NCBI GenBank assembly: GCA_025456145.1
Contig: JALOLD010000006.1
Location: 80,531-144,530, forward strand
Source of the DNA: Thermoanaerobaculales bacterium
Lineage (GTDB): Bacteria > Acidobacteriota > Thermoanaerobaculia > Thermoanaerobaculales > Sulfomarinibacteraceae
Direction: 5' to 3'
Length of the DNA: 64,000 nucleotides
Shown: piece by piece, positions 36,158 through 44,759 of the stretch
How positions within the stretch are numbered: position 1 is the stretch's first letter
Layout of the letters: every line of letters begins with the position of its first letter
Position numbers and translations under genes: made by a program
Notes under the pieces: generated by a model
What the model was told of the DNA's origin: nothing
Seen by the model: the letters and a program-made list of their open reading frames with translations, nothing else
Database searches by the model: none

Positions 36158-36712
36158 CGCGGTCCGGTCGAGGGCCTCGCGCAGCGCGAGAAAGGCCTTA
36201 CGCCGGTGGGAGACGGCGTTCTTCTCGTCCCCGCTCATCTCGGCGAAGGTCCGCCCGTCGCCCCCGTCCGGGATGAAGGTGCTGTCCCAGCCGAAGCCGG
36301 TCGTGCCGCGCGGCGAGACGGCGATCGTGCCGAGCACCGCTCCTTCGCCGGTCAGAGTGTCCTCCCCGTCGCTCGCGCAGGCGACGCAACGCGCCACCGC
36401 CCGGTGGTCGCCGAACGCCGCGGCGAGACGGCAGATCCCGTCGGGCCCGGTCGAGGCCAGCAGCCAGCGGACGAGGGGTCCCGGGAAGCCGCCCAACCCG
36501 AGCAGCTCGAGCCCGGTGTCCTCGACCAGCACCGGTCCTCCGATCGCCGCGTGGGCCGCGGCCGCCTTCGCCCGGACGATCGCGTGCAGGTCGAGGGACT
36601 GGAGCTCGGCGAGGTCGAGGTCGCGGAAGGCGAGCGCGACGCCGAGCACCGCCTCGGCCTCCCTCCGTTTGCCCTCGTTCGAGGTGACGAAGACCAGGTC
36701 GGCGAGGTTCAC
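36152..36712 (-). CDS. rdgB: XTP/dITP diphosphatase (RdgB/HAM1)
   Basis: RdgB removes non-canonical purine nucleotides (XTP, dITP) from the pool. The 186 residues show FVTSNEGKRREAEAVLG at 8-24, VLVEDTGLELLGLGGFPGPL near 61-80 and the C-terminal FGWDSTFIPDGGDGRTFAEM followed by HRRKAF. The GTG at 36712 overlaps the stop of the adenylate cyclase gene as GTGA. Its own stop lies within the ubiE promoter. Confidence 0.93.
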   Translation of the reverse strand: MNLADLVFVTSNEGKRREAEAVLGVALAFRDLDLAELQSLDLHAIVRAKAAAAHAAIGGPVLVEDTGLELLGLGGFPGPLVRWLLASTGPDGICRLAAAFGDHRAVARCVACASDGEDTLTGEGAVLGTIAVSPRGTTGFGWDSTFIPDGGDGRTFAEMSGDEKNAVSHRRKAFLALREALDRTAC

Positions 36713-38289
36713 GGCCCCGACCGGCCGCTTCGGGCCGGTTCGCCGTCGCTGATCCGGTAGGTTCCGATCTTCCGGCTCAGGCCCTTGAGCAGGATCTCGC
36801 CGAGCGGCTCGGTGTCGAACAGGTGGCCCACCGCCTGGTAGGTCGTTTCACCGATCACGATCGCTCCCGGCGTGGCGACGAACTCCTCGAGCCTGGCAGC
36901 GATGTTGACGGTGTTGCCGAGCACCGTGTAGTCGACGCGCTTCGCCGATCCGATGTCGCCGACCACCACCGGACCGGAGTGGATGGCGACGCGGATCTCG
37001 ATCGGCTCAGAACCGGACTCGACCCGATCGCGGTTCCACGCGTCGAGGGCGCGACGAAGGGCGAGGGCGGCGCGAACCGCGCGCTCGGCGTGGTCCTCCT
37101 GGGGCAGGGGCGCGCCGAAGAAGGCCATCACCGCATCGCCGATGAACTTGTCGAGGGTCCCGCCGAACTCGAAGATGGCATCGGCGGCGAGCGAGAAGAA
37201 CTGGTTGAGAAACGCCGCGACCTCCTCCGGCGGAAGGCTCTCGCAACGCGCCGTGAAGCCGACGATGTCGGCGAACATGATCGAAGTCTCGCGCAGGGTC
37301 ACCGCCGGCTCGCCCCGCTCGGCTCCGCCAAGCACCGCCTCGATGACCGCCGGCGAGTGGTAGCGCTCGAGCCGGTCCCGCGCTGCCCGCTCATCCTGGA
37401 TCCGCTGGTTGAGGCGGGCCCGTTCGATCGCCACCGCGGCATAGTTGGCGAGCGCCGTCAACAGGTCGAGATCCGCGGCCGAGAACGACCCGACGTGGAG
37501 CGGAGAGTCGACGTAGATGACGCCGATGACCCGTTCGCGCAGCCACAGCGGCGCGCACATCGCCGAGCGGATCTGGTGGATCCGGATGCTCCTCCCGGCC
37601 TCGAACCGCTGGTCGGCCTGGGCGTCGTGGGTGAGGATCGCGACCTTCTGACGGGTCACCGTGTCGAGGATCGTCCGCGAGATCGGAACCTCGGGCTCAC
37701 CGTCGAGGGACTGGCGGGTCCGGAAGCGCTCGAGCTTCGGATCCCCCTCGCCGTCGAGCAGGAGGATGAAGCCGCGGTCGACCAGCAGGTGCTCGAAGAC
37801 GACATCCATGACCTGCTCGAGCACGGGGTCGAGCTCGCCGACCTCGATGAGGGTCTTGCCGACCTGGGCGAGCACCTCGAAGACCCTCTGCCGCCCGCCA
37901 ACCCCCGACGACGACACCGACGGGGCCCGACCCTCGAGCCCGTAGTCGTCGTTGAACTCGGACAGCGGCCGCAGGTAGGTGACCGATGACAACGCGGAGC
38001 TCGACGCTTCCGCGTCCTCGACGAGCAGGACGAAGCTGCCGATGGTCAGACGATCGCCCGCCGCCAGGGGCCCCGAGGCGACCAGGGTCTCGTTGATCTT
38101 GACGCCGTTGGTCGAGTCGAGATCGGTGATTCTGACGGCGCCATCCTCGACGTCGATCCGGGCGTGCGCCCGGGACACCGAGAAGTCACGGAGAACGATG
38201 TCGTTCTCGCTCGACCGGCCAAAGGTCAGGGCGCCCCGGATCGGAACGCGGTGGCTGCCTTCGGCATCCTCCCACACGAGCTCGAGCAT
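36709..38289 (-). CDS. FHA-GAF-adenylate cyclase (class III)
   Basis: A 526-residue cytoplasmic signalling protein with three domains. An FHA domain (about 20-90; GRSSENDIVL, SVSRAHARI, STNGVKIN) binds phosphothreonine. A GAF domain (about 135-290) binds a small ligand. A class III cyclase domain (about 330-515) has metal Asp341 in FADIVGFT, Asp385 in KFIGDAVMAFFG, and DYTVLGNTVNIAARL. The Lys/Asp pair favours ATP, so cAMP is the likely product. Two ATGs are available; the one at 38298 overlaps the -10 TACAAT, so I chose 38289, which follows it by 7 nt. It is coupled to rdgB. Confidence 0.9.
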   Translation of the reverse strand: MLELVWEDAEGSHRVPIRGALTFGRSSENDIVLRDFSVSRAHARIDVEDGAVRITDLDSTNGVKINETLVASGPLAAGDRLTIGSFVLLVEDAEASSSALSSVTYLRPLSEFNDDYGLEGRAPSVSSSGVGGRQRVFEVLAQVGKTLIEVGELDPVLEQVMDVVFEHLLVDRGFILLLDGEGDPKLERFRTRQSLDGEPEVPISRTILDTVTRQKVAILTHDAQADQRFEAGRSIRIHQIRSAMCAPLWLRERVIGVIYVDSPLHVGSFSAADLDLLTALANYAAVAIERARLNQRIQDERAARDRLERYHSPAVIEAVLGGAERGEPAVTLRETSIMFADIVGFTARCESLPPEEVAAFLNQFFSLAADAIFEFGGTLDKFIGDAVMAFFGAPLPQEDHAERAVRAALALRRALDAWNRDRVESGSEPIEIRVAIHSGPVVVGDIGSAKRVDYTVLGNTVNIAARLEEFVATPGAIVIGETTYQAVGHLFDTEPLGEILLKGLSRKIGTYRISDGEPARSGRSGP

Positions 38290-38296
38290 GGATGCC

Positions 38297-38302
38297 ATTG
38301 TA
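38297..38302 (-). promoter_or_regulatory. Promoter (-10) of the FHA-GAF-cyclase gene, predicted leaderless
   Basis: TACAAT on the minus strand, 7 nt before the ATG at 38289. It overlaps a further in-frame ATG, which therefore cannot be on the mRNA. Confidence 0.62.
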
Positions 38303-38334
38303 CTTCCGTCGGCAACGGGACCGCGGTCCGCCGG

Positions 38335-39393
38335 TCAGGGGGGGCCCTCCGGGCGTTGCCTCTGGAGGAGGTGGGTCGGTCCCGGCTGGTACCACGCGAT
38401 GAGCGCGTCGCGGGCCTCGATCTCGCGCGCCGACTCGGCGCGGAACAGCGACAGCTCGGCCCACCGACCGCCGAGGCGGTAGAGCTGCCGGGCCGCCATC
38501 AACCGCCACGGCGGTGTGCCTCGTCGGAGCAGCTGCAGCCAGACCTCCCACGAGGTCGGACCGACGGGGTCGACGCCGCGGGCCCCGAGAGCGTTCATCG
38601 CCGAAGAGAGAAGTGCCCGTGGGTCGCCGGCGAAGCACCGGTCGTCGAACCACACGGCGAGGTAGGCGTCGGTCGCAGCGAGCGCATCGTCGATGTCCTT
38701 GGTTCCCCAGGCGGTTCGACCGTCGCTCGGCAGATCGAGGAACTGCTGCAATGTGACCGCCTCGATCAACCTCATCAGAGCGATCCGGGTCGGCCGGTGA
38801 TCGGTGATCCGAAAGGCCGTCGCGAGGATCGGGAAGTCCTCGAGCTGGATCGTCCGTTCGAGGGCGGACCAGCAGGCCCCGGTGCTCCGCTTGAGAACGA
38901 CACCCCGCCACCCGGGCAGCGACGCACCCTCGGATGCGAGCGCGGTCTGGAGCCAAAGCTCGACCAGAGTTCTTTCGCGCAAGGTGTCCTCGACGAGCTC
39001 GATCTCGCGGATCAGCCGGTCGGCGGCCTCGCGGTCGACTCCCGATGTGACATCCGGCAGGACATCTCCGAGGAGGTCGCGGTAGCCGTAGGCCGCCGCC
39101 ATCCTGATCCGGGCGTCGTCCGAACCGAGGGCCTCTCGATAGACCGGAAGCAGGATCGGATCGTGCGCCGCCGAGGCACCGAGGAGGATCGCGACCCGCT
39201 CGTGCGGCTCGAGCTCAGCGGTCCGCCAGACGCGGAGCATCTGCGCCGGCCCGGGCCATTGCTCCATCGCGCGTCGCTGGAGGTAGACCTTGAGATCCCG
39301 GTCGAACACGTCGCCTGGAAACCGCGCCACCTCGGTCGACACGAAGCTCGTACCGACCACCGCCATGATCGCCAGGATTAGGTTCGGGCTCAT
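38335..39393 (-). CDS. Exported helical-repeat protein of unknown function
   Basis: I do not recognise this 352-residue protein. With the ATG at 39393, preceded by AGGAGC, it starts MSPNLILAIMAVVGTSFVST, a signal peptide or anchor. The rest is Ala/Leu/Arg-rich helices with a HEAT-like look (DDARIRMAAAYGYRDLLGDV near 108; TPPWRLMAARQLYRLGGRWA near 293). The longer frame from 39453 crosses the truA promoter and has no coding features. It is divergent from truA and ends about 45 nt from the start of the cyclase gene. Confidence 0.6.
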   Translation of the reverse strand: MSPNLILAIMAVVGTSFVSTEVARFPGDVFDRDLKVYLQRRAMEQWPGPAQMLRVWRTAELEPHERVAILLGASAAHDPILLPVYREALGSDDARIRMAAAYGYRDLLGDVLPDVTSGVDREAADRLIREIELVEDTLRERTLVELWLQTALASEGASLPGWRGVVLKRSTGACWSALERTIQLEDFPILATAFRITDHRPTRIALMRLIEAVTLQQFLDLPSDGRTAWGTKDIDDALAATDAYLAVWFDDRCFAGDPRALLSSAMNALGARGVDPVGPTSWEVWLQLLRRGTPPWRLMAARQLYRLGGRWAELSLFRAESAREIEARDALIAWYQPGPTHLLQRQRPEGPP

Positions 39394-39414
39394 TTGGCAA
39401 AGCTCCTGCTCCCG

Positions 39415-39423
39415 TGCGAGGAT
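39415..39423 (+). promoter_or_regulatory. Promoter (-10) of truA, predicted leaderless
   Basis: TGC plus GAGGAT ends 7 nt before the truA ATG at 39431 with no Shine-Dalgarno sequence. The hexamer is poor, but its spacing matches the other leaderless genes here. Confidence 0.4.
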
Positions 39424-39430
39424 ACCCGGG

Positions 39431-40204
39431 ATGAGCGGCCGCACCAAGCTCACGGTCGCCTACCTCGGATCCGGCTTCTCCGGCTGGCAGCGCCAGGACG
39501 CGGTCCGCACCGTGCAGGGGGAGCTCGAGCGTGCGATCGCCGGGCTGATCGGCGGGACCCCGGTCGCCGTGGTCGGCGCCGGTCGAACCGACGCCGGCGT
39601 GCACGCCACGGCCCAGGTCGCTCATGTCGACCTCCCGGTCGCCCTCCCGAGGTCCGAGCTCCCGCGGATCCTCAACGCCCGCCTCGCGCAGGACCTCCGG
39701 ATCCGGACCGCGGTCGCGGTGGACGACGGTTTCCACGCCCGCCGAGACGCCCGGTTCAAGCACTACGCCTACCGGATCGCATGGCAGGCCCCCGATCTAC
39801 CGTGGCTCGGTCTCCGCACCGCCGTCCTCCCGGTCGTGACCGAGCCCCGGAGGCTCGAGGAGGCCTGTCGGTTGCTCCCGGGCCGCCGCGATTGGGCGTC
39901 GTTCACCGTACCCGAGGCGGCTCGCATCGGAACCGTACGCGAGCTCTTCCGGGTCGAGCCGAGGTGGCGCCGCGGCGGTTTGGAGCTCCACTTCCTCGGG
40001 GGAGGCTTCCTGCGCTATCAGGTCCGCCGGATCGTCGCAGCTCTGCTCGAGGTCGGACGCGGTCGGATGCCGGTCGCCGAGCTGATCCGGCTCATCGAGA
40101 GACCGTCGCCGGGCGCTCCGCTGCCGACCGCCCCGGCTCGCGGCCTGACCCTCGAGCGGGTCGGCTACCGGCGGCTGCCATCCGCCGAGGTCGGCAACCG
40201 CTGA
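39431..40204 (+). CDS. truA: tRNA pseudouridine(38-40) synthase
   Basis: TruA converts uridines 38-40 of the tRNA anticodon arm to pseudouridine. The 257 residues contain AYLGSGFSGWQRQ at 10-22, the catalytic motif GAGRTDAGVHATAQVAH near 48-64 with the nucleophilic Asp, FHARRDARFKHYAYRI and the C-terminal FLGGGFLRYQVRRIVAALLE. The reading frame is open further upstream, but ATG 39431 matches the family N-terminus and the promoter position. Confidence 0.94.
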   Translation: MSGRTKLTVAYLGSGFSGWQRQDAVRTVQGELERAIAGLIGGTPVAVVGAGRTDAGVHATAQVAHVDLPVALPRSELPRILNARLAQDLRIRTAVAVDDGFHARRDARFKHYAYRIAWQAPDLPWLGLRTAVLPVVTEPRRLEEACRLLPGRRDWASFTVPEAARIGTVRELFRVEPRWRRGGLELHFLGGGFLRYQVRRIVAALLEVGRGRMPVAELIRLIERPSPGAPLPTAPARGLTLERVGYRRLPSAEVGNR

Positions 40205-40232
40205 GCGGCGCCCGGGACAGGGCCCGGCGCTG

Positions 40233-40241
40233 TGGTAGACT
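40233..40241 (+). promoter_or_regulatory. Extended -10 promoter of uppS-cdsA-rseP
   Basis: TGG plus TAGACT (40236-40241), about 20 nt before the GTG at 40262. The short leader carries GAGG. Confidence 0.5.
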
Positions 40242-40261
40242 TCGTCTCCCTCGAGGTCGAA

Positions 40262-41083
40262 GTGAAAGTACCGCTCGATGAAATCGCAACTCCGGGTAGC
40301 AGCGCCCGCGCCGTGCTCGACCGGCTCGACCTCGGGCGCCTGCCGCGCCATGTCGCGATCATCATGGACGGCAACGGCCGTTGGGCGACGGCTCGCAAGC
40401 TGCCCCGGGTCGAAGGCCATCGGGCGGGGATCCGCGCCGTCCGCCAGACGGTCGAGACCGCCGCACGCCTCGGACTCCCGGTGGTCACGCTGTACGCGTT
40501 TTCGACCGAGAACTGGAAGCGGCCGCGACACGAGGTCCTCACGCTGATGGGGCTTCTCAAGGAGTACATCAACCGCGAGCTCGACACCTTTCTCAGGCAC
40601 GACCTGCGGTTCCTCCCGATCGGACGGATCGACCAGCTCGACCCGTCGGTCCAGCGGGAGCTCCAGCGCGCGGTCGACGCGACCGCCGCGTGCCGCGGGC
40701 CGCTGGTCCAGATCGCCCTCAACTACTCCGGCCGCCAGGAGCTCACCGAGGTTCTGCGGACCGCGGCACGTCAGGTCGTGGCGGGCGAGCTCGACCCGGC
40801 CGTTCTCGACGAGACGTGGATCGAGGCCCACCTGGCGACCGGCGGACAGCCCGACCCGGATCTGCTGATCCGCACCTCGGGCGAGCAACGGATCTCCAAC
40901 TTCCTGCTCTGGCAGGTCGCCTACTCCGAGATCTACTTCACACCGGTCCTCTGGCCCGACTTCGACCAGGAGGAGTTCCTCAAGGCGCTGCTCGCCTTTC
41001 AGCAGCGCGAACGGAGGTTTGGCGGGCTGCCCGAGACGGCCGGCGTCTTCACCCCGCCGGAGGGCCAGCTTGGGACGGCGTGA
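40262..41083 (+). CDS. uppS: Undecaprenyl diphosphate synthase
   Basis: UppS condenses eight isopentenyl diphosphates with farnesyl diphosphate to make the lipid carrier for cell-wall and polysaccharide building blocks. The 273 residues hold HVAIIMDGNGRWATARKLPR at 30-49 with catalytic Asp36, YAFSTENWKRP near 79-89, and DLLIRTSGEQRISNFLLWQ near 200-218. The N-terminal 25 residues are extra. I chose GTG 40262 because GAGG precedes it and the predicted transcript starts after the earlier GTG at 40232. The end overlaps cdsA by 14 bp. Confidence 0.94.
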   Translation: MKVPLDEIATPGSSARAVLDRLDLGRLPRHVAIIMDGNGRWATARKLPRVEGHRAGIRAVRQTVETAARLGLPVVTLYAFSTENWKRPRHEVLTLMGLLKEYINRELDTFLRHDLRFLPIGRIDQLDPSVQRELQRAVDATAACRGPLVQIALNYSGRQELTEVLRTAARQVVAGELDPAVLDETWIEAHLATGGQPDPDLLIRTSGEQRISNFLLWQVAYSEIYFTPVLWPDFDQEEFLKALLAFQQRERRFGGLPETAGVFTPPEGQLGTA

Positions 41084-41882
41084 AGGGATCGCCGTCCTCG
41101 CGATCCCCCTGCTCGCGGCGGCGATCGTGTGGCTGCCGCCGCCGGTGTTCCTGGGGGTGCTCGGCGTCGCCCTCCTGCTCGCAACCGACGAGCTGCTGAC
41201 GATGGCGCGCGGCGCCGGGATCCCGGTCGGCCGGTGGTTGCCGCTCGCCGCGGTGGTCGCGATCCTGGCCGGCTCCTGGGGATGGGGTTGGGCGGCGACG
41301 GTTGGCGTCGTCGTCGCCGTCGTGATCGTCCTGCCCGCGGTCCAGCTCGCCCACCCGGAGTCACCGACCGGAGCTCTCGCCGGCCTGTCGGTCTCGAGCT
41401 TCGCGACGCTCTACATCGGTCTCGGCGGCGCCTGTCTCGGCTGGCTCCGGACCCTTCCCGAGGGTGATCTGGGGATCCGGGTGCTGTTCTTCTTCCTCCT
41501 CGCCATCTGGATCGGAGACTCCGGCGCCTACTACGTCGGCTCGCACCTCGGCCGGCACAGGATGTCGCCGCGGATCAGCCCGAACAAGACCTGGGAAGGT
41601 CTCGCCGGCGGCACGGTCGCGACCTTCGCCGCCGCCGCGGCGGCCAAGCCGGTCTTCGGGCTCCCCTTTGATTGGCCTCACCTGTCGGCGCTCGCCGCCA
41701 TCCTCGCCATCGCCGCCCCGCTCGGCGACCTCGTCGAGTCGCAGATCAAGCGGGACACCGGGGTCAAGGACTCCTCGGCCCTGATCCCGGGGCACGGCGG
41801 TTTCTTCGACCGCACCGACAGCCTGATCTTTGCCGCCCCGCCGGTGCTCGGCTATCTGATCGCGGCCGGTCTCCTCGGATGA
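41070..41882 (+). CDS. cdsA: Phosphatidate cytidylyltransferase
   Basis: CdsA makes CDP-diacylglycerol from phosphatidate and CTP, the entry to phospholipid synthesis, in the inner membrane. The 270 residues have about eight hydrophobic segments and the C-terminal signature: SQIKRDTGVKD, then IPGHGGFFDRTDS near 240-252. The start is a TTG at 41070 with GGAGGGCC just upstream; longer frames are shadows of uppS. The stop overlaps the ATG of the next small ORF. Confidence 0.92.
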   Translation: MGRREGIAVLAIPLLAAAIVWLPPPVFLGVLGVALLLATDELLTMARGAGIPVGRWLPLAAVVAILAGSWGWGWAATVGVVVAVVIVLPAVQLAHPESPTGALAGLSVSSFATLYIGLGGACLGWLRTLPEGDLGIRVLFFFLLAIWIGDSGAYYVGSHLGRHRMSPRISPNKTWEGLAGGTVATFAAAAAAKPVFGLPFDWPHLSALAAILAIAAPLGDLVESQIKRDTGVKDSSALIPGHGGFFDRTDSLIFAAPPVLGYLIAAGLLG

Positions 41883-42013
41883 TCCGGATCCTCGGCCGCG
41901 AGGTCGCTGCAGCGCCGACCGGGGGATCGCCGCACGGGCTCGCCGGGACCTGGCGCATTCCCGCCCAGAGGAAGGGAATGCTCCGGATGCCGGTTCGGGT
42001 TGGGGAGAGCTGA
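41879..42013 (+). CDS. 44-codon ORF between cdsA and rseP (dxr position)
   Basis: The ATG overlaps the cdsA stop (ATGA) and the stop overlaps the rseP ATG (TGATG), so this 44-residue frame is translationally linked on both sides. The product starts MIRILGREVAAAPTGGSPHG and ends GMLRMPVRVGES; it is basic, with no signal or membrane segment. dxr commonly lies between cdsA and rseP. I see no Dxr motif (such as GSTGSIG), so it is not a clear remnant. It could be a coupling peptide or a small functional protein. Confidence 0.4.
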   Translation: MIRILGREVAAAPTGGSPHGLAGTWRIPAQRKGMLRMPVRVGES

Positions 42014-43344
42014 TGCTGCTCAGCGTCCTCGCCTTCATCGTCGTCATCGGCGTCCTCGTCGTGATTCACGAGGCGGGCCACTTCGGGATGGCCCGCATCC
42101 TCGGCGCACCGGTCGAGGTCTTCTCGGTCGGCTTCGGCCGCCGGATCTGGGGCGTCGCACGCGGCGGGACCGACTATCGGCTCTCGCTCGTGCCGCTCGG
42201 AGGGTATGTACGGATCCCGGGTCTCGGCCCCGACGAGTCGGATGTGGTCGGCGAGGGATCCGGCGCGGCGGAGCTGCTGCCGCGCTGGAAGCGAGCGCTC
42301 ATCCTGGTCGCCGGCCCGGCGACCAACCTCGTCGCCGCGGTCGGCTTCACTGCCGTCGCGTTCATGTTGGGGGTCGAGACCCCGGCCTTTCGCGAGGAGC
42401 CGCCGGTGGTCGGCTGGATCGACCCAGGTTCGCCCGCCGCCGCGGTCGATCTCGCGGTCGGCGATCTCGTCGTCGCGGTGGACGGCAAGCCGGTCACGAT
42501 GTGGCAGCAACTCGAGACCTCGATCGTCACCGCGGCCGAGCACCAGGTCGAGCTCGAGGTCGAACGAGGCGGGGCCCGTCACCGGGTCACGATGGTCCCG
42601 GAGGCGGTCACCCGGTACGGGTTCGGCTACTCCGGGATCCAGCCACCGGTCGAGCCGGTCCTCGTCCAGGTTCCGGCGGGCAGCGCGGCCCGCTCGGCGG
42701 GGCTCGAGCCGGGCGACCGCGTGCTCGCCGTCGACGGTGAGAAAGTCGACCAGTTCTACGATCTCATCCGTCTGATCTCTCCCCACCCGAACCAGGAGAT
42801 CGCTCTCACCGTCGAACGGGGCGGTCGTCGGCTCGAGATCGCGGTGGTCCCCCGAGACGTCGGCGGCGAGGGCAAGATCGGCGTTCCGCTGGTCCCGCCG
42901 ACCCGGATCGACCGTCTCGGCCCGGTCGCCGCACTGACCGCCGCGACCCGCGAGTGCCACCGCATGACCGTCGAGACCTTCCGGATCATCGGCCGGCTGC
43001 TGACCCGCAAGACCTCGCTCAATCAGGTCTCGGGGCCGATCGGGATCGCCCAGATCTCAGGCGAGGCCGCACGGAGCGGGCTCGAGTCGCTGATCTGGTT
43101 CATGGGTCTGATCTCGCTCCAGCTCGGGATCTTCAACCTGCTGCCGATCCCGATCCTCGACGGCGGGCATCTCACCATCATCGGCTTCGAGTCGGCGATT
43201 CGGCGAGACCTTTCGTTCAAGGTCAAGGAGCGGATCCTCGAGGTGGGCTTTTACGCCCTGATCCTCCTCATGGTGGTCGTGCTGTTCAACGACGTCGTCA
43301 AGGTCCTGCCCAACAGCGTCTACAACTTCTTCTTCTCCCCTTGA
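42013..43344 (+). CDS. rseP: RIP metalloprotease RseP
   Basis: RseP is an inner-membrane site-2 protease that cleaves anti-sigma factors or signal-peptide remnants. The 443 residues hold the zinc site HEAGH at 19-23 in the first membrane helix, two PDZ domains (about 125-200 and 205-285), and the third zinc ligand in NLLPIPILDGGHL near 374-386, with further helices at about 92-115 and 410-430. The 1-bp TGATG overlap ties it to the small ORF upstream. Confidence 0.94.
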   Translation: MLLSVLAFIVVIGVLVVIHEAGHFGMARILGAPVEVFSVGFGRRIWGVARGGTDYRLSLVPLGGYVRIPGLGPDESDVVGEGSGAAELLPRWKRALILVAGPATNLVAAVGFTAVAFMLGVETPAFREEPPVVGWIDPGSPAAAVDLAVGDLVVAVDGKPVTMWQQLETSIVTAAEHQVELEVERGGARHRVTMVPEAVTRYGFGYSGIQPPVEPVLVQVPAGSAARSAGLEPGDRVLAVDGEKVDQFYDLIRLISPHPNQEIALTVERGGRRLEIAVVPRDVGGEGKIGVPLVPPTRIDRLGPVAALTAATRECHRMTVETFRIIGRLLTRKTSLNQVSGPIGIAQISGEAARSGLESLIWFMGLISLQLGIFNLLPIPILDGGHLTIIGFESAIRRDLSFKVKERILEVGFYALILLMVVVLFNDVVKVLPNSVYNFFFSP

Positions 43345-43378
43345 GGCTCCGCTCGGCGCGGCAGGGCCTCTTTCACCG

Positions 43379-43387
43379 TGCTACAGT
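43379..43387 (+). promoter_or_regulatory. Extended -10 promoter of the PASTA protein gene, predicted leaderless
   Basis: TGCTACAGT ends 8 nt before the ATG at 43396; no Shine-Dalgarno sequence. Confidence 0.58.
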
Positions 43388-43395
43388 TCGCGACG

Positions 43396-44097
43396 ATGGC
43401 GGCTCGACTGCTCGCTCTGGCGGTCTTTCTCCCGGTCTCGGGCGTGGTCTTCTGGTTCGCCCTCGTCCACACCGTGCACCAGGGCGCAACGACGGTCCCC
43501 GACCTCACCGGAACGACGGTCGAGGACGCTCGGGCGGCGGTCCACGACCTCGGGATGGAGCTCGCGGTCGAGGAGCCCGGCGTCTTCTCGGCGTCGGTTC
43601 CGATCGGCGTCGTGGCGGTGCAGCGGCCGCACGCCGGCTACCAGGTCAAGACCGGCGCCCGCCTGACGGTCCGTCTCAGTCTGGGCAACGAGCGGGTGAC
43701 CCTGCCCCTGGCGCGCGGCGAGTCGCTGCAGAGCGCGCTGCGCAGCCTCGAGCAGCTCGGTCTGACCGCCGGCGCACGGCTCGAGCTCGACGGTCACGGA
43801 GGTCCCGATCAGGTCGTCGCGACCCGACCGTCGGCAGGGACCCTCGCACCGCCGGGCACTCGGGTCGATCTGTTGATCAACAAGACGCCGCGCGCGGAGC
43901 TGTGGGTGATGCCGTCCCTGCTGTCCCGCGACGTCGAGGTTATCCGTCGGTTCTGCGGCCGCCACGGGCTGCGGCTCGGTCAGATCCACGAAGTGGTCTA
44001 CCCCGGGATTGCGGCCGGCACGGTGCTGCGTCAGTACCCCACCGCCGGCGCTCCGCTGTCCAGGACGGACATCATCTCGGTGTGGGTGAGCCGGTGA
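43396..44097 (+). CDS. Membrane-anchored PASTA-domain protein
   Basis: A 233-residue protein with one N-terminal membrane segment (2-22) and three PASTA repeats (about 30-98, 99-165 and 168-233). Each has the pattern of a Pro-rich start, a helix and a basic or Gly-rich strand (VPDLTGTTVEDARAAVHDLG; GESLQSALRSLEQLG; MPSLLSRDVEVIRRFCGRHG). PASTA domains bind muropeptides or peptidoglycan, usually on PknB kinases or PBPs; here no kinase is attached. The leaderless ATG at 43396 is preferred over an earlier start. It overlaps rpe as GTGA. Confidence 0.83.
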   Translation: MAARLLALAVFLPVSGVVFWFALVHTVHQGATTVPDLTGTTVEDARAAVHDLGMELAVEEPGVFSASVPIGVVAVQRPHAGYQVKTGARLTVRLSLGNERVTLPLARGESLQSALRSLEQLGLTAGARLELDGHGGPDQVVATRPSAGTLAPPGTRVDLLINKTPRAELWVMPSLLSRDVEVIRRFCGRHGLRLGQIHEVVYPGIAAGTVLRQYPTAGAPLSRTDIISVWVSR

Positions 44098-44759
44098 GGC
44101 TGCGCATCGCCCCGTCGCTCCTCGCGGCCGACTTCGCCCGGCTCGCCGAGGAGATCGCCGATATCGAGGCGGCCGGGGCCGACCTTCTCCATCTCGACCT
44201 GATGGACGGCCGGTTCGTCCCGAACCTCACCTTCGGTCCACCGGTGGTGGCGGCGTTGGCAGCGCGCGCCACGATCCCGCTCGACGCCCATCTGATGGTG
44301 GTCGACCCCGACCCCTTGATCCCCGAGCTCGTCGCCGCCGGCGTCCGCCGGATCTCCGTCCACGTCGAGTCGTGCCACCACCTCCACCGCACCCTGAGCT
44401 CGATCCGGACTGCCGGGCTCGAGGCCGGTGTCGCCCTCAACCCGGCATCGCCGCTGGTCCTCATCGACGAGGTCGTCGGCGAGCTCGACTTCGTCCTCAT
44501 CATGTCGGTCAACCCGGGCTTCGGCGGCCAGACCTTCATCCCGTCCACCCTCGACAAGATCCGCCGCTTGAGAGCCCTGCCGGCTGCCCGCGAGCTGGAC
44601 ATCTCGGTCGATGGCGGCGTCGATCCTGGCACCGCGGGGCCGCTCGTCGCCGCCGGCGCGACGACCCTGGTCGCCGGATCCGCGGTCTTTGGTTGCTCCG
44701 ATCGAACCGCCGCCCTCGGCGCACTCCGCCGGGCGGCCCTCCGAGGCAACGATTCATGA
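44094..44759 (+). CDS. rpe: Ribulose-phosphate 3-epimerase
   Basis: Rpe interconverts ribulose-5-phosphate and xylulose-5-phosphate in the pentose phosphate pathway. The 221-residue TIM barrel shows RIAPSLLAADFARLAEEI at 4-21, HLDLMDGRFVPNLTFGPP near 37-54 with metal and catalytic residues, DAHLMVVDPDPLI, SVNPGFGGQTFIPSTLDKI and SVDGGVDPGTAGPLVAAGAT. The GTG overlaps the stop of the PASTA gene; the end overlaps bamD as ATGA. Confidence 0.95.
   Translation: MRLRIAPSLLAADFARLAEEIADIEAAGADLLHLDLMDGRFVPNLTFGPPVVAALAARATIPLDAHLMVVDPDPLIPELVAAGVRRISVHVESCHHLHRTLSSIRTAGLEAGVALNPASPLVLIDEVVGELDFVLIMSVNPGFGGQTFIPSTLDKIRRLRALPAARELDISVDGGVDPGTAGPLVAAGATTLVAGSAVFGCSDRTAALGALRRAALRGNDS

Noticed and set aside
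41879..42013. Truncated dxr pseudogene
   Set aside because: The 44-codon frame has neither the N-terminal nucleotide motif nor the catalytic region of Dxr, so a relic cannot be supported.
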